From Thereva unica (lineage: Eukaryota > Arthropoda > Insecta > Diptera > Therevidae), in assembly GCA_949987705.1 (NCBI GenBank), contig OX465281.1, forward strand, positions 178,264,516 to 178,328,515: 64,000 bases of DNA. The letters run 5' to 3'. A program made the translations under genes and the position numbers. This document shows positions 1 through 9,913 of this stretch, one piece after another. Numbering within the stretch: position 1 is the first letter of the stretch; each line of letters begins with the position of its first letter. The notes beneath the pieces are model-generated. The model was not told the DNA's origin. It did no database searches and saw only the letters and a list, made by a program, of their open reading frames with translations.

Positions 1-945
1 GTGGACATCCACTATAAAGCGATTTTTCGAAATTCATCCCCTAAGGGGGTGAAATGGAGTTTACCCAAACCGCTGGAGCTGTAGGGCTGAAATTTTGAAA
101 GTGCATCCCTATAATGACGTGGACATCCGCTAAAAAGCGATTTTTCGAAATTCATCACCTAAGGGGGTTAAATGGGGTTTATCCAAACCGCTAAATCTAT
201 AGGGTTGAAATTTTGACAGTGCATCCCTATAATGGCGTGGACATCCACTATAAAGCGATTTTTCGAAATTCATCGCCTAAGGGGGTCCAATGTGGTTCAC
301 GCAAACCGCTGGAGCTATAGGGCTGAAATTTTGACAGTGCATCCCTATAATGGCGTGGACATCCAATATAAAGCGATTTTTCGAAGTTCATCGCCTAAGG
401 GGGTCCAATGGGGTTTAAGTAAACCGCTGGAGCTATAGGGCTGAAATTTTTACAGTGCATCCCTATAATGACGTGGACATCCATTAAAATGCGAATTTTC
501 GAAATTCATCCCCTAAGGGGTTGAAATGCGGTTTATCCAAACCGCTAAAGTTAGAGGGCTGAAATTTTGACAGTGCATCCCTATAATGGCGTGGGCGTCC
601 ACTATTAAGCGATTTTTCAAAATTCATCCCCTAAGGGGGTGAAATGGGGTTTACCCAAACCGCTAAAGGTATAGGGCTGAAATTTTGACAGTACATCCCT
701 TTGATGACGTGGACATCCACTAAAGAGCGATTTTTCGAAATTCATCCCCTAAAGGGGTCAAATGGTGTTTACGCAAACCGCTGGAGCTATAGGGCTGAAA
801 TTTGGACAGTGCGTCCCTATAATGACGTGGACATCCACTAAGAGGCGATTACTCGAAATTCATCCTCTAAGGGGATGAAATGGGGTTAACCCAAATCTCT
901 GAAGCTGAAGGGCTGAAATTTTGACAGTGCATCCCTATAATCACG
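1..945 (+). repeat. 118-bp satellite array, about 8 monomers
   Basis: Each monomer begins gtggacatccact and contains gcgatttttcgaaattcatc, a C-rich block ccctaagggggt, aaaccgct and cctataatg. The unit recurs near 1, 119, 237, 355, 472, 590, 708 and 826, so the period is about 118 bp. The array is cut by the window edge. The same family occupies 15037-17637 in inverse orientation. Short open frames across it are satellite translations, not genes. Confidence 0.95.
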
Positions 946-1304
946 AAGAAATTAATGACTCGAAATTCACTTTGTTTAATATTTATTTGTGATTGCTTTA
1001 TAATTTCTTGCACCCACGTAAATAGGCGAACAAACTTAACGAACGTTCGTCAAACCCTAAAATGTCACTTCTATTGACTACATAAACATGCCAATCTCTG
1101 CTTCAATACTTGCAGATTTGTTGAGCAAAGGTGATATACGCAGCAATTTGTTTACCATATTTATTAAAAAAATGCAATATAATAAACCCTTTTTAAGGAT
1201 AATAACAGCTGACTTTTTTGTTTGTTTTTTTTTTTGAAGGAAAACATTGCACATAATAAACAGTTTTTATTTAAGGCGTTGCAAGGCACGCGGGTCTTAT
1301 GTTA
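946..1304. other. AT-rich stretch with a possible Helentron-type 3' terminus
   Basis: No gene is visible. At about 1274-1295 the sequence ggcgttgcaaggcacgcggg can form a short GCGT/ACGC stem and is followed by ttagtat. This resembles the terminal hairpin and end seen in insect Helentron-type Helitrons. Because a 118-bp array lies just upstream, the stretch 1-1304 may be the 3' part of a non-autonomous Helentron. This is inference from short motifs only. Confidence 0.35.

Positions 1305-1359
<55 letters not shown>
1305..1359. repeat. (TA)n microsatellite, left flank of hAT insertion
   Basis: About 55 bp of perfect alternating TA. It is the target into which the hAT element at 1360-2921 inserted. 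The same TA repeat resumes at 2922. Confidence 0.95.
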
Positions 1360-1362
<3 letters not shown>

Positions 1363-1531
1363 GGGCGGATAAACGCACAGGCACAGCAGGCACTAGCCTG
1401 GGGCGGCAAATTTTGAAAAGCGGCAAAAATTTGGAATGCGATTTTTTTAGGTGAATGAAAAAATATTTACTTACAATACATTTATAATGATTTAAATTTC
1501 AAACTTTGACCCCAGAATTTATTATCTATAT

Positions 1532-1966
1532 CAGGGGTGAGCAAATACTTTTAAGCGCGGGTCAAAATGAAATTTTCAAAATGTCTCTCGGGGGCCAGAG
1601 GACTATACCGCGTACGCTGTGCACACCCGAATGTTTTGGGTGGAGTTTCCCTGTCCAAGAAATTTTTTGACAAAAGCACTAAAAGTATCATTTTAAAACA
1701 TTTGGACAGAAAAATTTGACAAGTTTTTTATCTCTGGGGAAAAATGGTGCCATTCAGCATTGACAATCAGCAGTCCATTCCTACTTATATGTCAGTGGTT
1801 ACAGCTGTTCAAATTATAATACTCTCTATTATTTATATATTTCATTATTTATATGTACACTACGCACAGAAATACTGTGGATTCCAACAATATCGAGATT
1901 AAAAAAATAAGAGATTAAAAAATTGCATGCAGGATTTTTCAACGGGCCGGCTTTTGCCCGCCCCTG
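1532..1966. mobile_element. Nested hAT-type MITE (435 bp)
   Basis: The ends caggggtgagcaaa and ttttgcccgcccctg are imperfect inverted repeats. They are bounded by an 8-bp near-identical duplication, atctatat at 1524-1531 and atctatgt at 1967-1974, as expected for hAT. It contains the segment cagtccattc...atatgtcagtggt near 1768-1803, which also occurs in the MITE at 17684-18100. Confidence 0.8.
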
Positions 1967-2093
1967 ATCTATGTATATAGACCCATCAGCGTCGCTCTTG
2001 GTGCAAAACCTATGACATAACCTACAATTCTGTGTTTACATGCGAGTAAGCTTCAATTCAAAACATCCAGCCCCAGTAAATTAGCCGGGTACA

Positions 2094-2360
2094 ATGAGTG
2101 TTAGTAGAAAGCGATTAAGCGGCAGTCAGTATACTAAATTGCGAGAAAAAAAAAGAACTGATCTCATTAGTGAAAAACTAATTTTCGATCTGGACATGAG
2201 ACGAGTCGCATATGTAGCAATCCACGAGAAATTTAAAGCGATTATTCAGTTCGAAAGTTTGCCTTCAATTGAACTAGAGGTTGCAGCGAAAAAATTAATT
2301 TCTTCATTTCCAAGCGATCTAGAGCAAAGTTTACTTTCTGAGTATATCTACTACACTTGA
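2094..2360 (+). pseudogene. hAT transposase, N-terminal and linker fragment
   Basis: An 88-residue frame begins MSVSRKRLSGSQYTKLREKK. The lysine-rich KR.SG..Y.K..EKK start is typical of insect hAT transposases of the ZMYM1-like (52-kDa repressor-like) group. The middle part, SLPSIELEVAAKKLISSFPS, resembles a region close to the C-terminal domain of the same family. The catalytic core is therefore deleted and the ends are fused. A continuation in other frames runs to 2654. Full-length family members are roughly 600-800 residues, so this is a relic inside the element at 1360-2921. Confidence 0.65.
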
Positions 2361-2654
2361 AATCGCATCTGCCAACACCAGATCAGAACTTGAAACCGAA
2401 ATCTTTCATCGGTTTGTGTCATTGGATCAGAGAAAATGATTTTCATGGAATTTATTCGAATGTCGGCATCGCACTACAAATGTATCTTTCTCTTGTTTAA
2501 AACGGATGAAAACTTATCTACGTTCCATAATGTTAGAAGAAAGACTCAACAATTTGGCGATTTTATGTATCGGAAAGAAACGTTGCAAACATTAGATTTA
2601 AACTCCATCATTGACGAGTTCGCTCGACAAAAATGTCATCGTAAACACTTGTAA
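2361..2654 (+). pseudogene. hAT transposase C-terminal dimerisation region, frameshifted
   Basis: The hAT C-terminal signature is spread over three frames. One frame gives HGIYSNVGIALQMYLSL, matching the usual N-V-IAL-I-L-L segment. A second gives KTYLRSIMLEERLNNLAIL, matching the conserved LRS-M--ERLN-LA-L block. A third gives LDLNSIIDEFARQKCHRKHL, matching the terminal IIDEFA-KKARK. At least two frameshifts separate them. The three blocks are in the correct order, so this is a decayed dimerisation domain. Confidence 0.65.
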
Positions 2655-2921
2655 TACAACAAAACTGTCACTCATTAAATTTAACTAATTTGATAAGCAA
2701 ATATGTAACTAAAGAATTTGTGATTGTATGTGACATGCTATAATATATAATAATTTAATATTAAAAATTAATTGCTCGACGAATTGATTTTTTATTGGAA
2801 TACCAAATTTTTGAACTGGGTACTATATTTGAAATTTTATTTTATTAACATTTTTTATCAAATGAAAGTTGCTCAGCGAAAATAGTTGGCCTAGGGCGGA
2901 AAAAAAGTTAATCCGCCCCTG

Positions 2922-2945
2922 TATATATATATATATATATATATA
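2922..2945. repeat. (TA)n microsatellite, right flank of hAT
   Basis: The TA repeat continues after the hAT right end, confirming insertion inside one TA tract. Confidence 0.9.
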
Positions 2946-2946
2946 A

Positions 2947-3192
2947 CGTCGCTTATCAAGAATAGTGTCACAACTCAAAAACAATGGATTTTACAGGGGA
3001 GCCATTTAAAAGTTTTTAGTTTCATACAAGCCCATGTTATGATCTTGGATTCCAGCGGGTTTCCAGCGGTCATTTTTAGAAGTATTAATATGGATTTTTG
3101 CTACATAAAAATATGCATATTTAGCTATACATTCTTAAAATAAACTCGAAATTGGAAATTTTGAGTTGCGCCACTATTTTTGATAAGCGACG
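2947..3192. mobile_element. Small MITE with about 30-bp inverted repeats
   Basis: The left end cgtcgcttatcaagaatagt and the right end ctatttttgataagcgacg are inverted copies with about 27 of 30 matches. The 246-bp unit has no coding content and lies between TA-rich flanks. Superfamily is not assignable from the ends alone. Confidence 0.75.
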
Positions 3193-3207
3193 ATCGATAT
3201 ATATATT

Positions 3208-3681
3208 TTTTTTATGTGGCAGACTAGAGGCTTAGGGAAAGTCCCTTTGTACTGTCGATAATCTATTTTTTTCCGTATACACCGTCGAACAGCAGCTCTA
3301 GCCGGAAGATAGAGAGAAGAGAGAGAAAGAAGAGAGGAAGGAACTGTCACAACCTGGCTGCGATATTTTTATTCCACCAACTCTCAACCATTTCGCGACT
3401 CTGATATCGGGGCATCGAGAACAACTCGCTGGAGTGTTATGCCTCCTGAAACGAGTTGAATCTCTTCAACCAACCGATGGCATGCGCTTGGTGGAGCGTG
3501 GAAGAGAACTAGTGAAGGCTATGACAGGAGGAATCAGGAATGTAAAGAGGGAAGAAGAAAGAAGGAAAGTTATGTAGGCGGGAAATTGGGAAAGGCTAGG
3601 ACCGTGGCACCACCGGGATTCGAACCCGGGACCTCTGGGGATAGTAGTCAGGCGCCTTACCCCTAGACTACCGAGGCCCCC
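3208..3681 (-). mobile_element. tRNA-derived SINE
   Basis: On the minus strand, about 3604-3681 reads as a tRNA-like head. It has an A box (TAGTCTAGGGG, fits TRGYNNANNNG) and a B box inside ccgggttcgaatcccgg, which also forms a perfect T stem. The acceptor stem does not pair and the residue before the anticodon position is A rather than U, so it is not a functional tRNA. A GA-rich body follows and the unit ends in an A-run at 3208-3215. This is the layout of a Pol III SINE. Its 5' limit is approximate. Confidence 0.7.
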
Positions 3682-3727
3682 TATAGCCTACCTTCCGTAC
3701 GATTCACCAGATCCTCCGCCCACCAGG

Positions 3728-4583
3728 GTGTTGGAAATTCTGGTTATTACCTGTGGCGAAAAAGGCACAGGGTTAATAGTTGGTTGCGACGCAAATGCAC
3801 ACAACACGGTGTGCCTTGGACTTAAATCTGACCTGCTCTCTGGCTTTGGGGAATTACACCTCAGTCTACCAGGCGGAAATGCTTGCTCTGCTGCACGCGC
3901 TGGATCACATAAATGATGGTCAGGTGCAGGGAAGAAGTATCCTTATAGCACTGAATCAGACAGAGATTAATGCGTCTCTGGCGTTGGAATGTGTCCAAAA
4001 ACTCAACAGGTGTGCGAAACAAAACAACGTGACGCTAGCTTGGGTTAGAGGACATACAGGCATCGATGGGAACGAAAAGGCTGACAACCTGGCAAAACAG
4101 GGGTCAACCTCGGAATTCTGGGGACCGAAGCCATACTCTGCCATTGGCAGAGGGTTGGTGAGGAACTGCATCGAGAAATGGGTCGCTGAGGAACACCGGA
4201 GACGGTGGGACGCTATGACCACTTGTAGGCAGGCTAAGATGGTGCTTACGTTGCCGATTACCGCAGCCAGAAGAAGGATCCTGCATATGCAAAGGAGAAC
4301 TCTCAGATGGTTGGTGGCACTGATTACAGGACACGCATGTTTCAGGTATCACCTAAAAAGAATGGGAATTCTGGAGGATGACACCTGTCGGATGTGCCTG
4401 GAGGAACCTGAGACGGCCACACACATAGTGTGTCACTGTCCGGCGGTGGCGAGAAAAAGGGCTGCCATAACTGGACTCCATTGGATGGAGGACATGAGGC
4501 AGACTCCCTTCAATCAGCTGCTTGCGATAACTAGGGGAGTCGAAGCAAGGGAGCAATGGGACAACCCACTGCAACTCCAATAG
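3728..4583 (+). pseudogene. LINE ORF2 remnant: EN fragment joined to RNase H, RT deleted
   Basis: At 3728 a frame gives EKGTGLIVGCDANAHNTV, the catalytic GCDANAHHTVW region of an APE endonuclease. After about 3810 the reading moves to a different frame (3780-4583). That frame opens with the RNase H segment YTSVYQAEMLALLHAL and continues with WVRGHTGIDGNEKADNLAK. A CRMC...HIVCHC zinc motif lies near residue 215. The whole reverse transcriptase domain between EN and RNase H is missing, so the element underwent an internal deletion. RNase H after RT is found in LOA, I and R1-related LINE clades. A LOA/I-like origin is likely but unproved. Confidence 0.75.
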
Positions 4584-4654
4584 GATGACTCTAGGCAGAG
4601 GGACGAAAAGGGACCCGCAAATAGTGGTCTGATTCGGTATCCCTCGAAAATCTC

Positions 4655-5051
4655 CACGAAATTAATTTGAAGACACCTACTTTTCCAAACTTTGAAGTTC
4701 CGTTATGTAAAAACTAAGGATTTCTATGAGTTACCAAAAATATCAAAATTTAGGGATTTTTGTGTAGATTCGTCTTCGTTTCAAAAATATTCCGTTTTTT
4801 ATATGGAATTTTAGAAGAAGAGCGGTAAATTTGAGCAAACTTCTAAAATTATGCCTTGGAAATGCGAAATTAATTTAAAGACACTCCTCTATTTCTCTAT
4901 TTCATGAAAAAACGGGAAATTTTTGATACCAGGACCAATCTACACAAAATTCCCTAAATTTTGATATTTTTGGTAACTCATAGAAATCCTTAGTTTTTAC
5001 ATAACGGAACTTCAAAGTTGGGAAAAGTGGTGTCTTCAAATTAATTTCGTG
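4655..5051. mobile_element. Foldback MITE (397 bp) with long inverted arms
   Basis: The left arm cacgaaattaatttgaagac is mirrored by gtcttcaaattaatttcgtg at the right end. The arms match for about 110 bp, including the block around ggatttctatgagttacc. The middle contains a diverged echo of the terminal sequence near 4860-4885. There is no coding content. A TA repeat follows directly. Confidence 0.85.
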
Positions 5052-5053
5052 CA

Positions 5054-5056
<3 letters not shown>

Positions 5057-5086
<30 letters not shown>
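5057..5086. repeat. (TA)n microsatellite
   Basis: About 30 bp of alternating TA between the foldback MITE and the Helitron fragment. Confidence 0.9.
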
Positions 5087-5087
<1 letters not shown>

Positions 5088-5329
5088 CGTGATTTGTGTT
5101 CGGATGCTTAAAACTTGAAAACGGCTGGACCAAATTGTATACTTTCTTTGCAGGGTTTTTTCGTAGAGGTAATTAAAGTGAGATGCCGTAGGATTTGCAA
5201 AAAGGTGAAAGTGTGGTATTGAATTTCTACAGGAACGGTTGGAGTTTTAAAACCGTGAAAAAGAACAGAAAAATAACAAATTTGGCGCAGCCGAGCGGTC
5301 CCTTTAACAATTTTAGTTAGTTCAGCAAA

Positions 5330-5952
5330 GAAAATCAATACAATTCGAAACGAAAGTTGGAAAATCGATATAGCCGTTGATGCATTGTGTGCCGAAAAGG
5401 ATATGTCCAATATCAATATGGTCAGATTTGTTCATAACTTTTACTGACAATCCATAATGGGAGGAGATTGAATCATGTTTCATGTTTGAAATGTTCCAGG
5501 CGGTATCCAAGAGCATTGATTTCTGAAAATGTAATCGGGAACGATGGTCTGGTTACCCGTTGTATCATCGTCGACCAACTAAGGTCAATGGCAAAGAGAT
5601 AACTCGGAAGGTTAATGGTTATGATTGTGAAGATGACAATGTACTCTATTCGCCATTATTGTCCAAGACGTTCAATGATCACATAAATGTTGAACTTTGC
5701 AATTCCGTCAAATCAATCAAATACATATTCAAATGTATCACGAAGGGGAGTGATATGGCTGTTTTCGGTGCTGGTAATGCAAATACCATCGACGAAATAG
5801 CACAATATTAAATGGGACGTTATGTTTAAAATAATGAGGCGGTATGGCAATTTTTCTCATTTGACGTTCATAAGAGATATCCAACTGTGGTTCATTTGGT
5901 AGGCCATCTCGAAAATGGCCAGCGTATATATTTTACAACGGATAATGCTGCG
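5330..5952 (+). pseudogene. Helitron Rep/helicase-like N-terminal domain fragment
   Basis: The translation shows blocks of the Helitron_like_N domain in order. FITFTDNP-WEEI (near 5433) matches the FITFTCNP-W-EI motif. YHRRPTKVNGKEI starts at 5560. YSPLLSKTFNDHINVELCNS is followed by SVKSIKYIFKCITKGSDMAVF and then MGRYV and NNEAVWQFFSFDVHKRYPTV. The last block is VHLVGHLENGQRIYFTTDNA. In-frame stops at NP*W and QY*MGR, and missing sequence between the first two blocks, make it non-functional. The HUH catalytic segment was not found. The fragment ends abruptly at about 5952, where it is fused in frame to a LINE reverse transcriptase. Confidence 0.85.
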
Positions 5953-6718
5953 GGATTATCCGACAGCTTTGAGGTGAGCTCAGGAGTACGACAAGGACGC
6001 CTACTCTCGCCTTTACTATTTGTTAAAGTAATAAATGACATCCTTGTCGGCGCTCTAGATAGTAGAACAGGCGGCATACAATGGGGTTTGTTAGACCGCC
6101 TTAAGGACCTCGACTACGCAGATGATATCTGTTTGCTGGCCCACAGACACCAGGACCTCAAAAACATTATAAACAATTTGGCAACAGAAAGTAGTCCAGC
6201 AGGCTTAAGGCTAAATCCGACTAAAACTAAAGAAATGCGGATAAATGCAAACACCATTGAACGAACAGCGCTGAATAACCGTGACGTGGAACTGGTAAAT
6301 AAATTCTGCTACCTCGGTAGCATTATTACCGAAAATGGTGGGGCAGAAGAAGACGTCAGTTCCAGAATAAATAAAGCACGAGGCGCATATGCATGCCTGT
6401 CCCACATATGGAGATCAACGGTGATTTCCACTAACACCAAATTGTGGCTGTTCAACTCCAACGTTAAGGCAGTTCTTTTGTATGGTTGCGAAACATGGAA
6501 AGTCACCCAATTCATAACAGGGCGCCTACAAGTCTTCATCAACAGATGCCTGCGTCGTATTCTAAAAATCCGCTGGCAAGATAGAATTTCAAACGAAGAA
6601 CTATGGCGCCGTGCCGGCCAAGAAAGGATAGACGACCAAATCAGGCGAAGGAAATGGAATTGGGTTGGCCACACCTTGCGACGCGAAAACGAAAATCTGC
6701 CCTTTACTGGCCGATCCC
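5953..6718 (+). pseudogene. RTE-like LINE reverse transcriptase, 5' truncated
   Basis: The frame runs from SSGVRQGRLLSPLLF (RT motif 4; the usual residue after GVRQG is C) through LDYADDICLL (catalytic YADD box). It continues through LNPTKTKEMRIN, KFCYLGSIITENGG and NVKAVLLYGCETW, then INRCLRRILKIRW and RRKWNWVGHTLRR. This succession is typical of insect RTE-like APE LINEs. The upstream RT fingers and endonuclease are absent, and family similarity stops near 6718. The open frame extends back into the Helitron fragment, giving a 308-codon chimera (5887-6813). Confidence 0.85.
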
Positions 6719-6811
6719 GCATGACGGTTATGTTTCACGTAAATCCACACATACACACATATGGACATATAAGTGCACATATGCATATATGGGTCTATGA
6801 ACATGAGAACT
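6719..6811. other. Short junction with CA/TG-rich simple sequence
   Basis: Sequence such as ccacacatacacacatatgg separates the RTE fragment from the 3' end of the R1-clade LINE. Some R1-clade families insert in simple ACAY-type repeats, so this may be the target, but no target duplication was identified. Confidence 0.4.
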
Positions 6812-6889
6812 AAAAAAGCCCCTCCGACGTGATCCACCCCCGCGGGACTGGCTAATAAGCATTACATCGCGGGGGTCGTTCAACTTCAT

Positions 6890-9800
6890 TCAGCTGCTTC
6901 TGCTCGCGGCATTTCTGTGCCTTTCTCTATTTCTTACAGCTTCTTCTTGCCTTAGCTTTCTGTGGATGGTCTTTAGGGTTGCTTCCACGTCCCTCCACAT
7001 TTCCTCAGACCTCATCATATGGTCTAGGATGTTTTCGAGTGTAGTGGCTCCTCGACCCTTTCTTCTAGTTTCGCCCTTTCCTCGGCGAATCTCGAGCAGG
7101 TAAAGAAGACGTGTTCTGCGTCCTCCTCCGTCGCTGGGCACACTGGACACAACGGTGAATCATCGTGCCCGAAGCGGTAGAGGTATTTCCTATACCCCCC
7201 ATGTCCGCTCAGGAACTGCATGAGGTCGTAACTTACTTCCCCACGCTCCCTCGTAGCCCATATTTCCACATTAGGGATAAGTCTGTGGGTCCAACGACCC
7301 TTAACAGACTCGTCCCACTTCGCCTGCCATTCCCTTAAGGACTCGCAGCGCGCAATCTGCCGCCACACCCTTCTTGGCTCCCCTCTACCATATTCTGGAT
7401 CGTAGAGACGCAATTCCTCCCTCGCCAGAATATCTACGGGAATCATCCCCGCTATCACGCATCCCGCATCGTCGGACGTGGTCCTGTACGCGCAGCAAGC
7501 GAGTAGCGCACTTAACCTATATACGGCCCTCCATTTCCTACAATTTGCAGTCCTGTTTAACGCTGCTGCCCACACTGGCGCTGCGTATAACAGGACTGAG
7601 CTGACCACCCTCCCCAAGAGGAGGCGGCGACTCGGTCTAGGGCCCCCAACATTGGGCAGCATTCTTGCGAGTGCTGCACAAATCGCAGACGCTTTGTCTG
7701 CCGTGTCCTCCAAGTGCGCTTTGAAGTTTAGCCTGCGATCGATCATCACTCCCAGGTACCTTAGTGCGAGCTGTGAGTGGATGATCTGTTCCCCTACTTT
7801 TATCCTTACGGATACTAGCTTTCGTCGCTTGGCTGATCAGCACTACTTCCGTTTTGTGCTCAGCAAGCTTCAACCCCGCGCGCTCTAACCACGCTTTTAT
7901 TTCCCAGATCGCTTCGTTTGCGTACAGTTCGATGTCATCTAGATGTTTTCCTACGACAACTACCCCGATGTCATCTGCAAACCCAATCGCCACTGCTTCC
8001 TTTGGAAGACGAAGCCCCAACACGTCATTGTACATTGCGATCCATAGGAGAGGGCCCAGGACGGAACCTTGCGGGACACCGCATGTTGTCCCGAACACTT
8101 TAGGACCATCATCCGAATCGCAATGAAGCGACCTACCCTGGAGGTAGTCGGCCACTACACGCACTAGGTACTTTGGTGTGCCTAGCTTGATCAACGCCTC
8201 GACTATTTTGTTCCACCTCGCCGAGTTGAAAGCATTTTTAACGTCGAGGGTTATCAGTGCGCAGCAGTGATTTTTCTCTAAGGCGGCTCTTGCTATGCCC
8301 ACCACCATATTGATTGCATCAGTCGTCGACCTTGCCTTTCTGAAGCCGAATTGCTTGTCCGACAGGCTACCTACCCTTTCGACGCTAGGGAGAATCCTGT
8401 TACAGATTACCCGTTCGAAAAGTTTGCCTATACAACTAAGGAGGCAAATCGGTCTGTAGGACGAAGGGTCCCCTAGAGGTTTGTTCGGCTTCGGTAGGAG
8501 CACGAGTTTCTGCTGTTTCCATCGCTCCGGAAAAAACCCCTCTCTCAGGCACGCTGTGAAAACTTCAGCAAACCTGTCTGGCGCTATCGTAGCTGCTAGC
8601 TTCGCCGCTTTATTTGGTATGCCATCCATGCCAGGGGCCTTATTGATGGCTACCTTTTTTGCGGCCTCCAGGATCTCATATTCTGTTATTGCAGGTATCT
8701 CTTCTGGGTCCACCTGGAGGGTGGGTAGTTCGACGGCGCGTACGTTCTGTGGAAACAGGACGTACACAATGCTCTGGAGCAGCGCGGGGCAGGTGATCGG
8801 CGGAGAGCGTTTGCCCTTAACCGCTGACATAACCATTTTATAGGCTCCACCCCAGGGGTCCGAGTCTGCTTCTCTGCACAGCCTTTTGAAATGCTCGGAT
8901 TTACTTCTAGCGATGGCCTTGTTCAGCATTTTTCTCGCTTCCTTATATCTCTGAAGGAGTTCTTCGAAATCCGGACGGTTCCGGCCTCTCTGAGTTCTCC
9001 TTCTCGCCTTCAGACAAGTCCTTCGGTATTCATCGATCTCTGCATTCCACCAGAAGTTTGGTGAAAGCCTACGATTGCCGGCGCGCCGTGGCATGGATGC
9101 GTCACATGCCCGTTTCACCGATTCTTCTATTTCCTCTGCCCCTTCCCTGGCACCTCCTGCCGACCTCGCATCATGCAGGAATACTTCCTCGAACACCTCT
9201 GCGTCGAGTTTCTTAACGGCCCATCCTCTAGCCGTTCCGTACCTAGGATTCCTCTTTTCTATACGCTGACCAACCTCGAAGATGATGGCTTGGTGGTCGC
9301 CGTGCGTGTACAAATCGCTCACCCGCCACTGTAGGTCTTTGGCCACTGTATCGCTCATATAAGTGATGTCGATTACAGATGTTCTCCCACCCCTTTGGAA
9401 GGTGTTTTCGCCTCCAGTGTTGACCAACACTACGTTATGTCGCGAGAATACTTCTAGAAGTATGCGCCCTCTTGCGTTCGTTTGTCGATTGCCCCATTCG
9501 ACAGCCCAAGCATTGAAATCACCCGCTAATATTACCGGGTGATGGCGGCTCGCGTCGGCGGCTAACCTATCCAGCATCGACTCGTAATCGTCTAGTGTCA
9601 GACTTGGCGCCGCATAGCAGCTGTAGACGTGTACTCCGCCTACTTTTGCCCGCGTGAAGCCATTCTTTGGGCTTCTCATGGTATCTTCCATGGCTCGGCT
9701 CCCGCACGTCCATACCGCTGACGTGCCGCTGCTATCGTTTATCCAGACGCCGCTGTGCAGGTTTCTATACTGCTCGCAGACGATTGCGATGTCGATTTTT

Positions 9801-9913
9801 TCCTCGAAAACTGTCTGTGCCAGCAAATCTTGTGCCGCTTGACAGTGGTTCAAGTTAATCTGTATGAACCTTATCTTCGACTTCTTTGGACTGCTGCCCT
9901 GTACACTGGGCAT
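6890..9913 (-). pseudogene. R1-clade LINE ORF2 (endonuclease, reverse transcriptase), two frameshifts
   Basis: The start at 9913 gives MPSVQGSSPKKSKIRFIQIN. The APE endonuclease occupies about residues 15-230, with QINLNHCQAAQDL, the VILAGDFNAWAVEWG active-site block and a DLYTHGDHQAI C-terminal motif. The RT lies at about 400-690, with KAPGMDGIPNKA, PKPNKPLGDPSSYRPICLLS, ALITLDVKNAFNSARW, GVPQGSVLGPLLW and the FADD box in AIGFADDIGVV. A frameshift near 7826 moves the reading to the 7749-7024 frame (RYLGVMIDRRLNFKAHLEDT onward, ending in CPVCPATEEDAEHVFFTC). A second frameshift near 7055 moves it to the C terminus (LENILDHMMRSEEMWRDVEA). In the intact protein these would be one frame, so this copy is recently dead. 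Confidence 0.9.

Larger units (their letters stand above)
1360..2921 (+). mobile_element. hAT transposon, internally deleted, inserted in (TA)n
   Basis: The element starts caggggcggataa and ends ttaatccgcccctg, forming matching terminal inverted repeats of the hAT CAGGGG type. Both flanks are pure TA repeat, so any 8-bp target duplication would be TATATATA. Inside are remnants of the transposase N terminus and C terminus (2094-2654) with most of the catalytic core missing. A second hAT-type MITE sits within it at 1532-1966. The copy is non-autonomous. Confidence 0.85.

Noticed and set aside
3290..3560. Relationship between the SINE body and 49690-49800 based on ggagtgttatg words
   Set aside because: Only one short word and a few neighbouring bases agree, which is not enough to claim homology.
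3604..3681. Functional tRNA gene on the minus strand
   Set aside because: A and B boxes and the T stem are good, but the acceptor stem does not pair and the anticodon loop lacks U33. It is better read as the head of a SINE.
7374..7888. Plus-strand frames opposite the R1-clade ORF2 (also 8481-8843, 9075-9269, 10466-10980, 11136-11636)
   Set aside because: Antisense shadows of the minus-strand LINE proteins. No motifs of their own.
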